The notes: generated by a model not told the origin, from the sequence alone. Shown: positions 31,782-44,039, counted from the first letter of the stretch. The stretch: DNA of 64,000 nucleotides from Bradyrhizobium sp. OK095 (GCF_900109945.1 NZ_FOBX01000009.1:62001-126000); one strand, 5' to 3'. Numbers and translations are program-made.

Positions 31782-32801
31782 ATGAAAAAAGTAGCTTTGT
31801 TGGCAACGGCGCTGGCATTGGTGACGACGGGTTCGGCTTTCGCGGCAGACATGGCTGTGAAGGCCAAGAAGGCCCCGCCGGTCGCAGCCTTCGACCCCTG
31901 GGATATCGCCTTCGGCGGCGCGATCATGAGCGATTACATCTTCCGCGGCGTGACTCAGTCGAACCACCAGCCGTCGGTCGCGGCCTATTTCGAGCCGCGC
32001 TACAACATCAACAAGGACCTCCAGCTTTACGTCGGCGTGTCCGCGGAGAGCATCTCCTTCGCCAACCGCGCCGCGGCTGAAGTCGACATCTACGGCGGTA
32101 TCCGCCCGACCTTCGGCGCCTTCGCGTTCGACATCGGCGTCTGGGGCTACCTTTATCCGGGTGGAAGCTGCGCGGACAACGCCGTGACCGCGGTCGGCCC
32201 CGGCGTCGTTCCCGGCGGCAACGTCTGCCCGGTCAGCACGACCACGATCTTCCTCGGCGACGGCAACGTCATGAAGAAGGACGTCAGCTTCTTCGAAGTC
32301 TACGGCAAGGTGAACTACACCATCAACGACAGCTTCACCGTCGGCGCGACCGAGTACTACTCGCCGAACTTCCTGAACTCGGGTGCCTGGGGCAACTACG
32401 CTTCGTTGACCGCCAAGTACACCGCACCCAGCACGGTGTTCGGCCCTTCGGGCGTCGGCATGTACGTTTCGGGTGAGTTCGGCCGGCAGTGGTTCGGCAC
32501 TTCGGATGCCTTCTACGGCACCGGCGTTGGCACCGTTTTCGCCAACGGCATTCCCTACAAGGACTACAACACCTGGAACATCGGCATCGGCTTCACCTAC
32601 AAGGTGTTCACGCTGGATCTGCGTTACTCCGACACCGACCTGAACAAGGGTGATTGCAACGCCTTCACCAGCGCGTTCAACGCCAGCGGCACCACGAGCG
32701 TCACCCCGATCAATCCGGGCGGCGCTGGCTCCAACTGGTGCGGCGCGGCCGGCATTGCCAAGCTGTCCTTCGACCTGACGGCGATGAGCAACCTGAAGTA
32801 A
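31782..32801 (+). CDS. TorF family putative porin
   Basis: From ATG 31782 the protein has 339 residues. A signal peptide (MKKVALLATALALVTTGSAF, cut before AD) leads into a mature chain of alternating residues: DIAFGGAIMSDYIFRGVTQS at the start, then many amphipathic strands with Tyr/Phe ends, such as FEVYGKVNYTINDSFTVGAT. The N-terminal SDYIFRG...S is the signature of the Gcw_chp / TorF barrel family. It is presumably an outer-membrane porin, but the solute and trigger are not known. It is monocistronic, with a terminator at 32825. Confidence 0.85.
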   Translation: MKKVALLATALALVTTGSAFAADMAVKAKKAPPVAAFDPWDIAFGGAIMSDYIFRGVTQSNHQPSVAAYFEPRYNINKDLQLYVGVSAESISFANRAAAEVDIYGGIRPTFGAFAFDIGVWGYLYPGGSCADNAVTAVGPGVVPGGNVCPVSTTTIFLGDGNVMKKDVSFFEVYGKVNYTINDSFTVGATEYYSPNFLNSGAWGNYASLTAKYTAPSTVFGPSGVGMYVSGEFGRQWFGTSDAFYGTGVGTVFANGIPYKDYNTWNIGIGFTYKVFTLDLRYSDTDLNKGDCNAFTSAFNASGTTSVTPINPGGAGSNWCGAAGIAKLSFDLTAMSNLK

Positions 32802-32824
32802 GTTTCTTCCCGAGACGACTTCGA

Positions 32825-32852
32825 GGGCGGCAGGGCAACCTGCCGCCCTTTT
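32825..32852 (+). terminator. Terminator after the porin gene
   Basis: GGGCGGCAGG (32825-32834), GCAA tetraloop, CCTGCCGCCC (32839-32848), then TTTT. A 10-bp perfect stem starting 23 bp after the porin stop. Confidence 0.85.
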
Positions 32853-32900
32853 GCTTTGGGGGACTGCTTTGGGTGGTGCCCGGGAGAGGAGCCGGGCCTT

Positions 32901-33013
32901 TCATGGTTCGAGACGCGCCGTGAGGCGGCGCTCCTCACCATGAGGGTCGGGGCTTCTCCACGATCACGACCTCATGCTGAGGGCCCGCCAAAGGCGGGCG
33001 TCTCGAAGGATGG
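32901..33013. repeat. Intergenic palindromic repeat element
   Basis: The stretch from 32901 (TCATGGTTCGAGACGCG) to 33013 (TCTCGAAGGATGG) carries nested dyads: CCTCACCATGAGG, CCTCATGCTGAGG and GCCCGCCAAAGGCGGGC. I recognise it as a dispersed repeat typical of Bradyrhizobium and Rhodopseudomonas intergenic spaces, from memory. It lies between the porin and the ABC transporter stop. Confidence 0.7.
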
Positions 33014-33056
33014 CCGCAACGAGGCGCCTTAGCTCGGCGGGCCCCCGCCAACGCCC

Positions 33057-34817
33057 TCAGCCCGCCGCGGTCGGCTCCTTCTCGGCCGAAGCCCCGTCAC
33101 CGAGGACGTGGATCGCGCCGTCCTTCACCATCGTCACCTTGCGGGTGTGGAAGGCGTCGAGGGTCGAGCGGTGGCCGATCGAGACGATGGTGGCCTGCGG
33201 CAGCTTTTCCGTCAGCAGACGGTACAGCCGGGCCTCGGACGGCTCGTCCAGCGACGCCGTGGCCTCGTCCAGGAACAGATAGTCCGGCACATGCAGCAGC
33301 GCGCGGGCAAGCCCCAGGCGCTGCTGCTCGCCGAGCGACAGCATCCGGTTCCAATGGCCCTCCTCATTGAGCCGTTCGGCGAGGTCGGGCAGGCCGACCG
33401 CGATCACTGCGTCCCGGATCCGGGGCGCCTGGAACGCGCCGGGTGCTGCGGGATAGATCACGGCGTGCCCCAGTGCGCCGACAGGGAAATAAGGGCGTTG
33501 CGGCAGCATCATCAGCTTCGCCTGCGCAGGGATGACGATGCTGCCGGTGCCGAACGGCCAGATGCCGGCGATGGCCCGGAACAGCGTCGACTTGCCGGAG
33601 CCGGATGGTCCGGTCACCAGCACGCGCTCCGACGCCTGGATGGCGAAGCCGTCGGCTGCGACCAGCGGGGTGCCGTTGGGGAGATACACGCAGAGCTTAT
33701 CGAGCCCGATATTGCGGCTGCCGCCGGTCGCCTTGAGTTCGATCGTCGCCTCATGTGCCGGCAGGTTTGCCGCCGTATCGACCGACATCTCGAAGCCGTC
33801 GAGACGCGCGACGATCGAGCGCCATTCCGCCAGCGACCGGTAGGCCACCACGAAGAACGAGAGCGCGCCTTGCACGCTCGAGAAGGCCGATGCCGTCTGC
33901 ATCATATCGCCGAGCTGGATCTTCTTGGCGAAGAAGGCCGGCGCCACCAGCACGTAGGGAAAGATCACGGCGGCCTGCTGATAACTGTTGGTGAACGCAC
34001 TGAGGCGCTTGGTCCGGCTCATGATGGCGTACCAATTGCCGATCACGAAACTGAAGCGATCCAGCAGGCGCCCGCGTTCGGCGCCTTCGCCCTTGAGCAG
34101 CGCGATCTGCTCGGAATTCTCGCGGACCCGAACGAGGTTGAAGCGGAAGTCGGCTTCATAGCGCTGCTGCTCGAAATTGAGGTTGACCAGCGGGGCGCCG
34201 ATCCAGTGCGTCAGCGCGGTGCCGAAGATCGCGTAGATCAGTGCAATCCAGCACAGATAGCCGGGGATCATCAGGTCGGTGCCGAACAGGTGCAGCGGCG
34301 CAGCGTTGGAAAGGCCCCAGAGGATCAGCGCGAAGGAGAACAGCGTCACGATCGAGGAGAGCAGGCCGAGCCCGATCACCAAGGTCTGCTCGACGAAATT
34401 CTTGACGTCCTCGGTAATGCGCTGGTCCGGGTTGTCGGCCGCATCGCCCTTGAGCTGCATGCGGTAATGCGTGGCGCCCTCGAGCCATTCGCCGAGATAA
34501 TGCGTGGTCAGCCATTGCCGCCAGCGGATCTGGAGCCATTGGTTCAGGTACAGCTTGTAGACCGCCAGCGCGATCGCGGTGAAGGCGAGCGCGATGAAGA
34601 TCCAGATCTGCGTGACGAAGGCGTCCCAATCGTTGTTCTGAAGCGCGCTGTAGAACCGGTTCTGCCACTGGTTCACCAGCACGTCGATCGCGACCAGTGC
34701 CAGCTCGATCGCGATCACGGCGCCGAGCAGGCCGCGGCCGGCCCATTTGTCCTCCGATCGGAAATAGGGAATGGCGATTCGCCAGACGATCGCGAGCGTG
34801 GCGCTGATGTTCTTCAC
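33057..34817 (-). CDS. BacA/SbmA-like ABC exporter (fused permease-ATPase)
   Basis: I chose GTG 34817 (AGGAGA ten bases upstream), giving 586 residues; earlier frames add an Arg/Gln leader. The membrane half holds VNQWQNRFYSALQNNDWDAF, close to the SbmA/BacA motif, with about six helices. The ATPase half has Walker A GPSGSGKST near 403-411, signature LSLGEQQRLGLA near 493 and Walker B YLFLDEATASLDE. The layout matches the SbmA_BacA/ABC_membrane_2 group, including YddA, Rv1819c and BclA, a Bradyrhizobium transporter needed for tolerance of legume NCR peptides. Whether this is BclA or a paralogue cannot be decided here. It is divergent from the lactate permease. Confidence 0.85.
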   Translation of the reverse strand: MKNISATLAIVWRIAIPYFRSEDKWAGRGLLGAVIAIELALVAIDVLVNQWQNRFYSALQNNDWDAFVTQIWIFIALAFTAIALAVYKLYLNQWLQIRWRQWLTTHYLGEWLEGATHYRMQLKGDAADNPDQRITEDVKNFVEQTLVIGLGLLSSIVTLFSFALILWGLSNAAPLHLFGTDLMIPGYLCWIALIYAIFGTALTHWIGAPLVNLNFEQQRYEADFRFNLVRVRENSEQIALLKGEGAERGRLLDRFSFVIGNWYAIMSRTKRLSAFTNSYQQAAVIFPYVLVAPAFFAKKIQLGDMMQTASAFSSVQGALSFFVVAYRSLAEWRSIVARLDGFEMSVDTAANLPAHEATIELKATGGSRNIGLDKLCVYLPNGTPLVAADGFAIQASERVLVTGPSGSGKSTLFRAIAGIWPFGTGSIVIPAQAKLMMLPQRPYFPVGALGHAVIYPAAPGAFQAPRIRDAVIAVGLPDLAERLNEEGHWNRMLSLGEQQRLGLARALLHVPDYLFLDEATASLDEPSEARLYRLLTEKLPQATIVSIGHRSTLDAFHTRKVTMVKDGAIHVLGDGASAEKEPTAAG

Positions 34818-35129
34818 AGAGCTCTGTCTCCTGAGGGGTGTGCACAATTGCCTGAAGCCAAAGGCTTGCGGCAATGGCGAAAATGGGCGCGCTTAGACTA
34901 AAGTCGCAAGTTCTGCAATTTGCGTTGGCTTGTCGCGCCTTGCAACCCTAGCATGGGCATAACGGCGCGGGGTGGGGGCCTCCGGGACTTCGCGAGCTTG
35001 TGAGCGGACGGGAACCGCTGCGTTCGCAGGGGCATTCGCTTCAGGTTCAAAGGCACTCTCCACTGCGCCAAGCAGGCTCGCCGTCCACGCAGGCTGGCCC
35101 GCCACATAAACGCGTGGGGGAGGAAGACC
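34818..35129. other. Intergenic region between divergent transporter genes
   Basis: This 312 bp separates the ABC exporter and L-lactate permease. It must carry both promoters. GGGGGAGGAAG directly before ATG 35130 is a strong ribosome binding site. I see no clear operator palindrome or reading frame in it. Confidence 0.45.
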
Positions 35130-36794
<1,665 letters not shown>

Positions 36795-36816
36795 CCGCGA
36801 TCGGGACACAACGAAC

Positions 36817-36847
36817 GATCCCCGCGGGCCGCCTGCTCGCGGGGATC
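36817..36847 (+). terminator. Terminator between lactate permease and sensor kinase
   Basis: GATCCCCGCG (36817-36826) pairs with CGCGGGGATC (36838-36847) over an 11-nt loop, followed by TGCGTTT. It lies between convergent stops at 36794 and 36870 and may serve both transcripts. Confidence 0.65.
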
Positions 36848-36869
36848 TGCGTTTCGGGTGGATCACCAC

Positions 36870-39779
36870 TCACCGCGCCGGGCCGCAGCACGCCACCAGT
36901 GTCTCACGCAATTCCCGAAGCTTCGGCGGCTTGCTGAGGAGATGATCGACATGGGGTGGGATCTCGTCGTCGGACATCAGGCGCTTGCCCCAGCCGGTCA
37001 GCATGATCACCGGCGTTGCCGGTGATGCGTTCTTGACCGCGGCTGCCACCCTGCGTCCGTCGATGTTCGGCATGCCGAGGTCAGTGATGACTGCTGCGAA
37101 TGTCTCGCCGCGGTCGCAGGCTGCCCGGAACGCCTCGATTCCGGCGCCGCCGTCGTTGGCTATGACGATGACATGGCCGTCGGCTTCCAGCGTGTCCCGC
37201 AGCGATTTGAGCAGCAGCGGATCGTCGTCGATCAGGAGCAGGCGCAGCCGCGGGGGCATCGCCGGCCGTGCATCGGGCGCGGCTGTCGCCGTCGCGGCCC
37301 TGTCCGGTATCGGGAAGCTCAGGCCCACTGTGGTTCCCGTCCCGACCGCACTGATGATGTCGACCTCGGCACTGTGCCGTCTGGCGACGCCATAGACCAT
37401 TGCCAGCCCGAGGCCGGTGCCGCGCTCGCCCTTGGTGGTGAAGAACGGCTCCTGGCAGCGCCGCCGGGTCTCCTCGTCCATGCCGACGCCATCGTCACTG
37501 ACCTCGAGCAGGATCTGGCCCGGGCCGCTGTCCTCGCGGACGAGCCGTGTCCGCAGCGTCAGCGTGCCGCCGTTCGGCAGCGCATCGACGGCGTTGAAGA
37601 TCAGGTTGGTGAGGGCCTCGCGGATTTCGCTTTCGACACCCGCGATCGGCGGCGGGTCGACGGCAAGCTCGGTACGCAGCGCAATGACGACGCCGCGCTG
37701 CTGCGGCATGTCGTTCCACCGCGCCCGTGTCAGGTCGACGACCTGCTGCACGAGCGGGTTGAGGTGAACCGCCACCAGCGCCAGTTGCGGCTCGCGTTGC
37801 CGATAGAACTCCCGCATCCGGGCCACGGTCTGGGCGACGTCCTCGATCGCGCGCTGGATGGTCTCGAGATATCCGCGCGCGCGCACGCTGAGGTCGGGCT
37901 CCGTTTCGAGCAGCGATTGCGTGTAGAGTGCAACGGGCGAAAGCGCGTTGTTGATATCGTGGGCAATCCCGCTCGCCATCTGCCCGAGCGCGCGCAGGCG
38001 TTCCTGCTGCATCACCGCCTGCTGGGTCTGCTGGAGGTCCTGATACGCCTGTTGCAGGGCGCCATAGAGCTGCGCCTGGTGCACGGCCAGCGCGACGTGC
38101 TCGCTGAGCTGTCGGAGGAACTCGCATTCCCCGCTGCTGAAGCCGTGCGCGGACGCGCGTGCGGCGACCAGCACGCCGAACACCCGGCTCTCGACTTGCA
38201 GCGGAGCCAGCACCACCGAGCGCAGGCCGCCTTGCATCAGCCGCTGTGGGAAGGGCGCCGTCGATTGCCCGATATCCGGCTCGTAGACCAGTTGACCCAG
38301 CACGCAACGCGACAGTCCGTTCTCGTCGATGTCTATGCGCGCCCGTTCGGGCATCGCCAGTTCGAGCGCGAGCGCGCTGCTCTTGATCCCGACCCGCCTC
38401 ACCGTCAGCGTGTGGTCGACCGCGTCGTGAAAGCAGAGGCAGGTGAAATCCACCGGCAACTGATCCTCGAGACTCCGGACCACGACCTGGAAAATGCTGT
38501 TGAGATCCTGCCGCTCGCCGATCGCGCGGGTGATCTGGTGCAACAGATAGAGGTGCCCGAGTTGGGCCTGGGCCTTCTGCTCGGCCCTCTCGCGGACGTC
38601 AACTTCAGCTTCCAATGTCCTGTTCGTGGATTCGAGCTCGTCGCTGCGGTCGCGAACCTCCTGCTCGCTCTGCCGGCGGGCCATCTCGGACAAGTGCAGC
38701 GCCTGCACGACCTCGTCGGCCTCGCTCAGACCGGTGGCAGGCGGATTCAGGATTTCGCGTCGATTCGCGGCGGTGGCGAGATGGCGCAACATGGCGATCG
38801 GGCCGGTGATCTGGCGCGTCAAGGCTGCAGCAAGGAGCAGACCGAGCGAGAGCACGGCGCCGCCTGCGACCAGCGTTCGCAGTGCGGCGTTGATGGCCGG
38901 CGCGGTCAACTCGGCGAGAGGCACGCCCATGGCCACCGTCCAGCCGGACGGCTCGACGCGACTGAATGCGGTCAGCAGCCTGAGGCCCTCGCGTGAGGTC
39001 GTCTCGAAGACGTCCTCAGGCTTGCTCAGCATCCGCTCGAGCAACAATGGCACCGCCTTTTGGCCGAGGAACCGATCGGCATTCAGGCTGCGTGCGACGT
39101 TGGCTCCTTGCCGGTCGAATATGGAAATCAGCCAGCTTTCCGGGAGGCGCTGACTCCTTATGGCCTGGTCAAACGCGTCGATTTGCGGGTTGACCGACAA
39201 CACATGGGAGATCGTGCCACCGGCACGCCGAACCGGTACGTCAATCGAGATCACGTAGCGATGTGACACGAGGCCGATAAAGGTGTCGGAAACTGCAGGC
39301 CGGCCGGTCGCGAATACGGCCTTGATCGTCCCCAGATTCTGACGGGCCGGAAGGCGTGCGCCCTGCGGCAGCAGGGTATTGAATATCTGTTGTCCGTCAT
39401 CTCTCAGAAGCAGGATATTCGAGCCGGGAAACTGCTGTGCCACCACGGTGTCCGCCTGGGCGCGAAAACCTTCGAGGTCACCGTCGCGCAGCGGCCGCGA
39501 GAGCGCGAGCACTTCAAGGACGGCAATGCGTGCTTGCAGTTCCTTCTCCACGGCCAGCGACAGGCTGCGCGTCAGCTCCAATGTCTTTTGGCCCGAGCTT
39601 GTCACCGCTTTCCGGTAGTCCAGATATTCACGCACCAGCGTGAATCCCACGAGGGGAATAACGCTGGCAACGACCAGCATCATCAGGCGGGTCCGCAACG
39701 GAAAGCGTCCGCCCTGCGGTCGCGGCGCGGTCATCGCAACATCGCGAACCGTATGCTTCATTCGCCCCACTCTGCTCAA
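36870..39779 (-). CDS. Hybrid sensor histidine kinase with fused receiver
   Basis: The 969-residue protein has, in order: a first membrane helix near 31-49, a periplasmic dCache-like sensor (about 50-300), a second helix near 300-320, HAMP, a coiled coil, a GAF domain (about 425-570), HisKA with phospho-acceptor H607 (GIAHDIN), an HK-type ATPase with N-box NLIFNAVDALPNGG and G-boxes DDGVGM and GTGLGL, and a C-terminal receiver with IDDDP and the phosphate-accepting D900 (ITDLGMPN). K950 completes the receiver site. No cognate response regulator is adjacent. Presence next to a lactate permease suggests it may respond to a carboxylate (inference only). Confidence 0.92.
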   Translation of the reverse strand: MSRVGRMKHTVRDVAMTAPRPQGGRFPLRTRLMMLVVASVIPLVGFTLVREYLDYRKAVTSSGQKTLELTRSLSLAVEKELQARIAVLEVLALSRPLRDGDLEGFRAQADTVVAQQFPGSNILLLRDDGQQIFNTLLPQGARLPARQNLGTIKAVFATGRPAVSDTFIGLVSHRYVISIDVPVRRAGGTISHVLSVNPQIDAFDQAIRSQRLPESWLISIFDRQGANVARSLNADRFLGQKAVPLLLERMLSKPEDVFETTSREGLRLLTAFSRVEPSGWTVAMGVPLAELTAPAINAALRTLVAGGAVLSLGLLLAAALTRQITGPIAMLRHLATAANRREILNPPATGLSEADEVVQALHLSEMARRQSEQEVRDRSDELESTNRTLEAEVDVRERAEQKAQAQLGHLYLLHQITRAIGERQDLNSIFQVVVRSLEDQLPVDFTCLCFHDAVDHTLTVRRVGIKSSALALELAMPERARIDIDENGLSRCVLGQLVYEPDIGQSTAPFPQRLMQGGLRSVVLAPLQVESRVFGVLVAARASAHGFSSGECEFLRQLSEHVALAVHQAQLYGALQQAYQDLQQTQQAVMQQERLRALGQMASGIAHDINNALSPVALYTQSLLETEPDLSVRARGYLETIQRAIEDVAQTVARMREFYRQREPQLALVAVHLNPLVQQVVDLTRARWNDMPQQRGVVIALRTELAVDPPPIAGVESEIREALTNLIFNAVDALPNGGTLTLRTRLVREDSGPGQILLEVSDDGVGMDEETRRRCQEPFFTTKGERGTGLGLAMVYGVARRHSAEVDIISAVGTGTTVGLSFPIPDRAATATAAPDARPAMPPRLRLLLIDDDPLLLKSLRDTLEADGHVIVIANDGGAGIEAFRAACDRGETFAAVITDLGMPNIDGRRVAAAVKNASPATPVIMLTGWGKRLMSDDEIPPHVDHLLSKPPKLRELRETLVACCGPAR

Positions 39780-39993
39780 TCAGGAGTGCCGGACACAGGT
39801 GACGCTGCATCACGCTAACACGGTGGCTTCGAACGGTATAGCGAACGGTGACCGCTGGATCCGAAGACAATTCAGCGGCGCTCGCGCCGACCGGGCGCTT
39901 CGAGAGACCCGGCATGCCATGAACCGACGAACCTGTTCAACGCCGTCGCCGTCTTATAGAAGGTGCTGCCAACAAGGATGGTCGAGAGGTCTC

Positions 39994-40392
39994 ATGGTTT
40001 TGCTCAGGCAGATGGTGTGTTTGGCGGTTGCAATGCTCGCAATGTCCACGCTCGCGCGCGCGGAGGACGGTTTCCCCTTCGGCACCGAGATGACGCTGGA
40101 GGCGTTGCCGCAGCCCGGCTCGAAGCGGATTCCGAACATCGAGATCGGCGACAATGGCGAGGTCGTGCTGGAGCTCTGGTGCAAAGGCGGCAAGGGCCAG
40201 TTCTCGGTCGCCGGCAACACCGTCATCTTCGTCCCCGGCCAGATCCAGGACCGGTCCTGCCCGCAGGCAAGAGCGCAGGCCGACGACGAGCTCGTTGCTG
40301 CGCTCGGCAGTGTCGAGACCTGGAAGCGCCAGGGCGACGTGCTCACGCTGATCGGCCCCAAGCCGCTGCGCTTTCGCGTCAACGGGAATTAG
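39994..40392 (+). CDS. Small secreted META/HslJ-like protein
   Basis: ATG 39994 gives 132 residues with a signal peptide (MVLLRQMVCLAVAMLAMSTL, cut near ARA). The mature part resembles META (HslJ-like) domains: GSKRIPNIEIGDNGEVVLELW with a central CKGGKGQF and a paired late Cys in QDRSCPQA. ELVAALGSVETWKRQGDVLTL closes the fold. HslJ/META proteins are periplasmic or lipoproteins associated with stress or antibiotic tolerance; function here is not known. It is divergent from the hybrid kinase over 214 bp. Two Cys may form a disulfide. Confidence 0.65.
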   Translation: MVLLRQMVCLAVAMLAMSTLARAEDGFPFGTEMTLEALPQPGSKRIPNIEIGDNGEVVLELWCKGGKGQFSVAGNTVIFVPGQIQDRSCPQARAQADDELVAALGSVETWKRQGDVLTLIGPKPLRFRVNGN

Positions 40393-40398
40393 GGTTCG

Positions 40399-40502
40399 CT
40401 GTCGTACCCCGGCTTGACCGGGGTACCCAGTACGCCGCGGCCTGTCGGTTCAACCACAGAGGTCTCGGAATACTTGATCGCCCCCTTCGCGGGCGATGAC
40501 CG
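40399..40502. repeat. Intergenic palindromic repeat element
   Basis: GTACCCCGG (40404-40412) is inverted at 40418-40426, and ATCGCCC (40477-40483) at 40491-40497. I recognise the unit as a dispersed repeat of Bradyrhizobium-type genomes (from memory). It sits between the META-like gene and the convergent stop at 40523. Confidence 0.65.
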
Positions 40503-40522
40503 AGAGCGGTGTGAGTGCTACG

Positions 40523-41734
40523 TCACTTCCACACCGACTTATCCGCATCCCAGCGCTGGCCCTTCAGCTCCTTGGCGAGCGCCCCGATCGAGCCGTTGTC
40601 GTCGGGCTGGTCGCCTTCCTCGTCGGCCGCAGCTTCGTCCGAGAGGTTGAGCTTGGCGCCGCTGCTCTCATCAGCTGTCGTGGTCGCCGGGTTGCCGATC
40701 CAGAGCATGAGCTTGTCGGTGGCGCCAGGTTTGTCGGGCGAGATCAGGCCTGCGACCTCGATCGTGTCGGTGAGGTCGAGCGCCGGGAAATCCTGATTCG
40801 GTCGCTTGAAGACGAGCTTGAGCTTGCCGGTGGCGGGGTTGAAGCTCTGCGAGACCGGCTTTGCCGCGAGCGTCCCGCTCAGCACGCCGGCCACGGCGGT
40901 CGCGAGCTTGTCGCGGTTGGTCTTGTCGCCGTCGCGCCAGTCGGCGGCGGCAAAGCGGATGCTGCGGTCCATCTCGGTCATCCCGGCGGTCCAGCCCGCG
41001 GCGGTGACGCCCGGCGTCGCCTTGAATTTTGCGAGCAGCGCGCCGGCGCGCTCCGGATCGACTGACATGTTGATGGTCTGCTCGCCGGCGCGCAGCGCCT
41101 CGCAGCCGACGGTGAGGCTCGCCAGCGTCACCTCGACCTCCTGGCCCTTCAGGCTCTTCAGGAACTCCGTCGCCGCATCCAGCTTGACCTTGACCGCGAT
41201 CGCTTCCGGCGAGACGTCGGTGAAATCCTTCGGCTGCGGCGTGATGCCGTCGTCGGAGGTCTGGTTGTCCTGAAATTCTTTTTCACTGAGGTCCGAATTG
41301 TCGGGCGAGGTGACCTCGGTGACCGCCTGGCCGATGCTGATCTGCCCGCGGAATTCGAAATTGTCCCCGGACTGTTTGCGCAGCAGCTTGACGCTGACGG
41401 GCGCCTTCGCGCCGATGCTCTGCGTCGTGCCCGTCAGGTTCTGGCCCGCGACCTGGAGGTTGACGACGAAGCGGTCCTTGCGGTCGGAATTCTTCGCGAC
41501 GGGATAGCAGACGTCGAGCACCGCCGCCGTCACCGTCTTGCCCTGGCGCGTTTCTTTCAGGATCACGTCGGCATTGCCGTCCATCAACCCGTCGATCGAG
41601 GTGAAATAGCGCGTCTCCGTGCCGCCAGGTACCGTGGCCTTCGGCGACAATTTCATCTGGGCGGAGGCGATGTCGGGCGAGACGGCGAGCAAAGCCGCCA
41701 ATAGGGCTGTCGAACAAACCAGAAGCGCGCGCAT
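40523..41734 (-). CDS. Secreted hypothetical protein (about 400 aa)
   Basis: ATG 41734 gives 403 residues with a signal peptide (MRALLVCSTALLAALLAVSP, cut near SAQ). The mature chain contains a beta-rich first half (FTSIDGLMDGNADVILKETR, TTQSIGAKAPVSVKLLRKQS) and an Asp/Glu-rich tail (SDEAAADEEGDQ). It has two Cys and no recognisable motif; I do not recognise its function. It is transcribed toward the META-like gene and lies downstream of the groEL terminator on the same strand, as a separate unit. Length and export signal suggest a periplasmic factor. Confidence 0.7.
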   Translation of the reverse strand: MRALLVCSTALLAALLAVSPDIASAQMKLSPKATVPGGTETRYFTSIDGLMDGNADVILKETRQGKTVTAAVLDVCYPVAKNSDRKDRFVVNLQVAGQNLTGTTQSIGAKAPVSVKLLRKQSGDNFEFRGQISIGQAVTEVTSPDNSDLSEKEFQDNQTSDDGITPQPKDFTDVSPEAIAVKVKLDAATEFLKSLKGQEVEVTLASLTVGCEALRAGEQTINMSVDPERAGALLAKFKATPGVTAAGWTAGMTEMDRSIRFAAADWRDGDKTNRDKLATAVAGVLSGTLAAKPVSQSFNPATGKLKLVFKRPNQDFPALDLTDTIEVAGLISPDKPGATDKLMLWIGNPATTTADESSGAKLNLSDEAAADEEGDQPDDNGSIGALAKELKGQRWDADKSVWK

Positions 41735-41822
41735 CGCCGAAATCCTCGAAGGAACAGAATCGGCCGCCACCGTAGTTGGTTTTGGCCGTGGGTTGAATTG
41801 CAAAGCGTCGGGGATGATCGGT

Positions 41823-41852
41823 AAAAAAGAAGGCCGCCCGGAGGCGGCCTTC
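41823..41852 (-). terminator. Terminator of groEL
   Basis: On the minus strand, GAAGGCCGCC, loop TCCG and GGCGGCCTTC (41852-41829) are followed by TTTTTT (41828-41823). It lies 26 bp after the groEL stop and is a standard intrinsic terminator. Confidence 0.9.
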
Positions 41853-41877
41853 GTAACTCTGCAATGGAACGGACGGC

Positions 41878-43506
<1,629 letters not shown>

Positions 43507-43566
43507 TTCTGCAATCCCTCGGGTTTCGTGATGTGTCTTGTTTGGTGATCTGCGGCGGAATGATGG

Positions 43567-43592
43567 ATGCCCGGATCGGTCGATCCGGGCAT
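43567..43592 (-). other. Hairpin in the groES-groEL intergenic region
   Basis: ATGCCCGGATC (43567-43577) is inverted at 43582-43592 around GGTC, an 11-bp perfect stem. Its position between the two cistrons, without a T-run, fits an mRNA processing or stability site rather than termination; this is inferred. Confidence 0.5.
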
Positions 43593-43622
43593 GACATTCA
43601 GCGGCCGTTCAGGCGGATGGCC

Positions 43623-43919
43623 TTAGGCCAGAACGCCCATGATGTCCGACTCCTTCATGATCAGGAGATCTTCGTTGTCGATCTTGACCTCGGTGCCCGA
43701 CCATTTGCCGAACAACACGACGTCGCCGACCTTGAGGTCGATCGGGGTCAGCTTGCCGGCCTCGTCACGGCCGCCGGGGCCGACGGCGACAACCTCGCCC
43801 TGGGACGGCTTTTCCTTGGCGCTGTCCGGAATGATAATGCCGCCCTTGGTCTTTTCCTCGGCGTCGATACGTTTGACCACGACACGGTCATGCAGCGGAC
43901 GAAATTTGGATTTAGCCAT
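43623..43919 (-). CDS. groES: Co-chaperonin GroES
   Basis: ATG 43919 gives 98 residues, starting MAKSKFRPLHDRVVVKRIDA and including EEKTKGGIIIPDSAKEKPSQ, the mobile loop that docks on GroEL, and the roof-loop and C-terminal VLFGKWSGTEVKIDNEDLLI. It caps GroEL as a heptamer. It precedes groEL by 116 bp and is preceded by a CIRCE operator and a sigma70-type promoter. Confidence 0.97.
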   Translation of the reverse strand: MAKSKFRPLHDRVVVKRIDAEEKTKGGIIIPDSAKEKPSQGEVVAVGPGGRDEAGKLTPIDLKVGDVVLFGKWSGTEVKIDNEDLLIMKESDIMGVLA

Positions 43920-44012
43920 GACGTTTCCCTTTGGAGGCTCGCTTCGGAAGTAGCGGAAAGTGGGTGGGGCGGCGCTTCCGTCCACCCTCTTCCCGAGGAT
44001 CGAACGGCGCGC

Positions 44013-44039
44013 TTAGCAATCGGGCTTTCCGAGTGCTAA
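44013..44039. promoter_or_regulatory. CIRCE element (HrcA operator)
   Basis: TTAGCAATC (44013-44021), nine bases, GAGTGCTAA (44031-44039). This matches the CIRCE consensus TTAGCACTC-N9-GAGTGCTAA with one mismatch in the left arm. It overlaps the start region of groESL transcription, where HrcA represses at normal temperature. Confidence 0.95.

Noticed and set aside
33108..34901. 597-codon plus-strand frame opposite the ABC exporter
   Set aside because: Arg/Asp/His-rich shadow of the ABC transporter gene, whose Walker and signature motifs are on the minus strand.
37173..38996. 607-codon plus-strand frame opposite the hybrid kinase
   Set aside because: No domain, charged composition, no ribosome binding site; the minus strand encodes the kinase.
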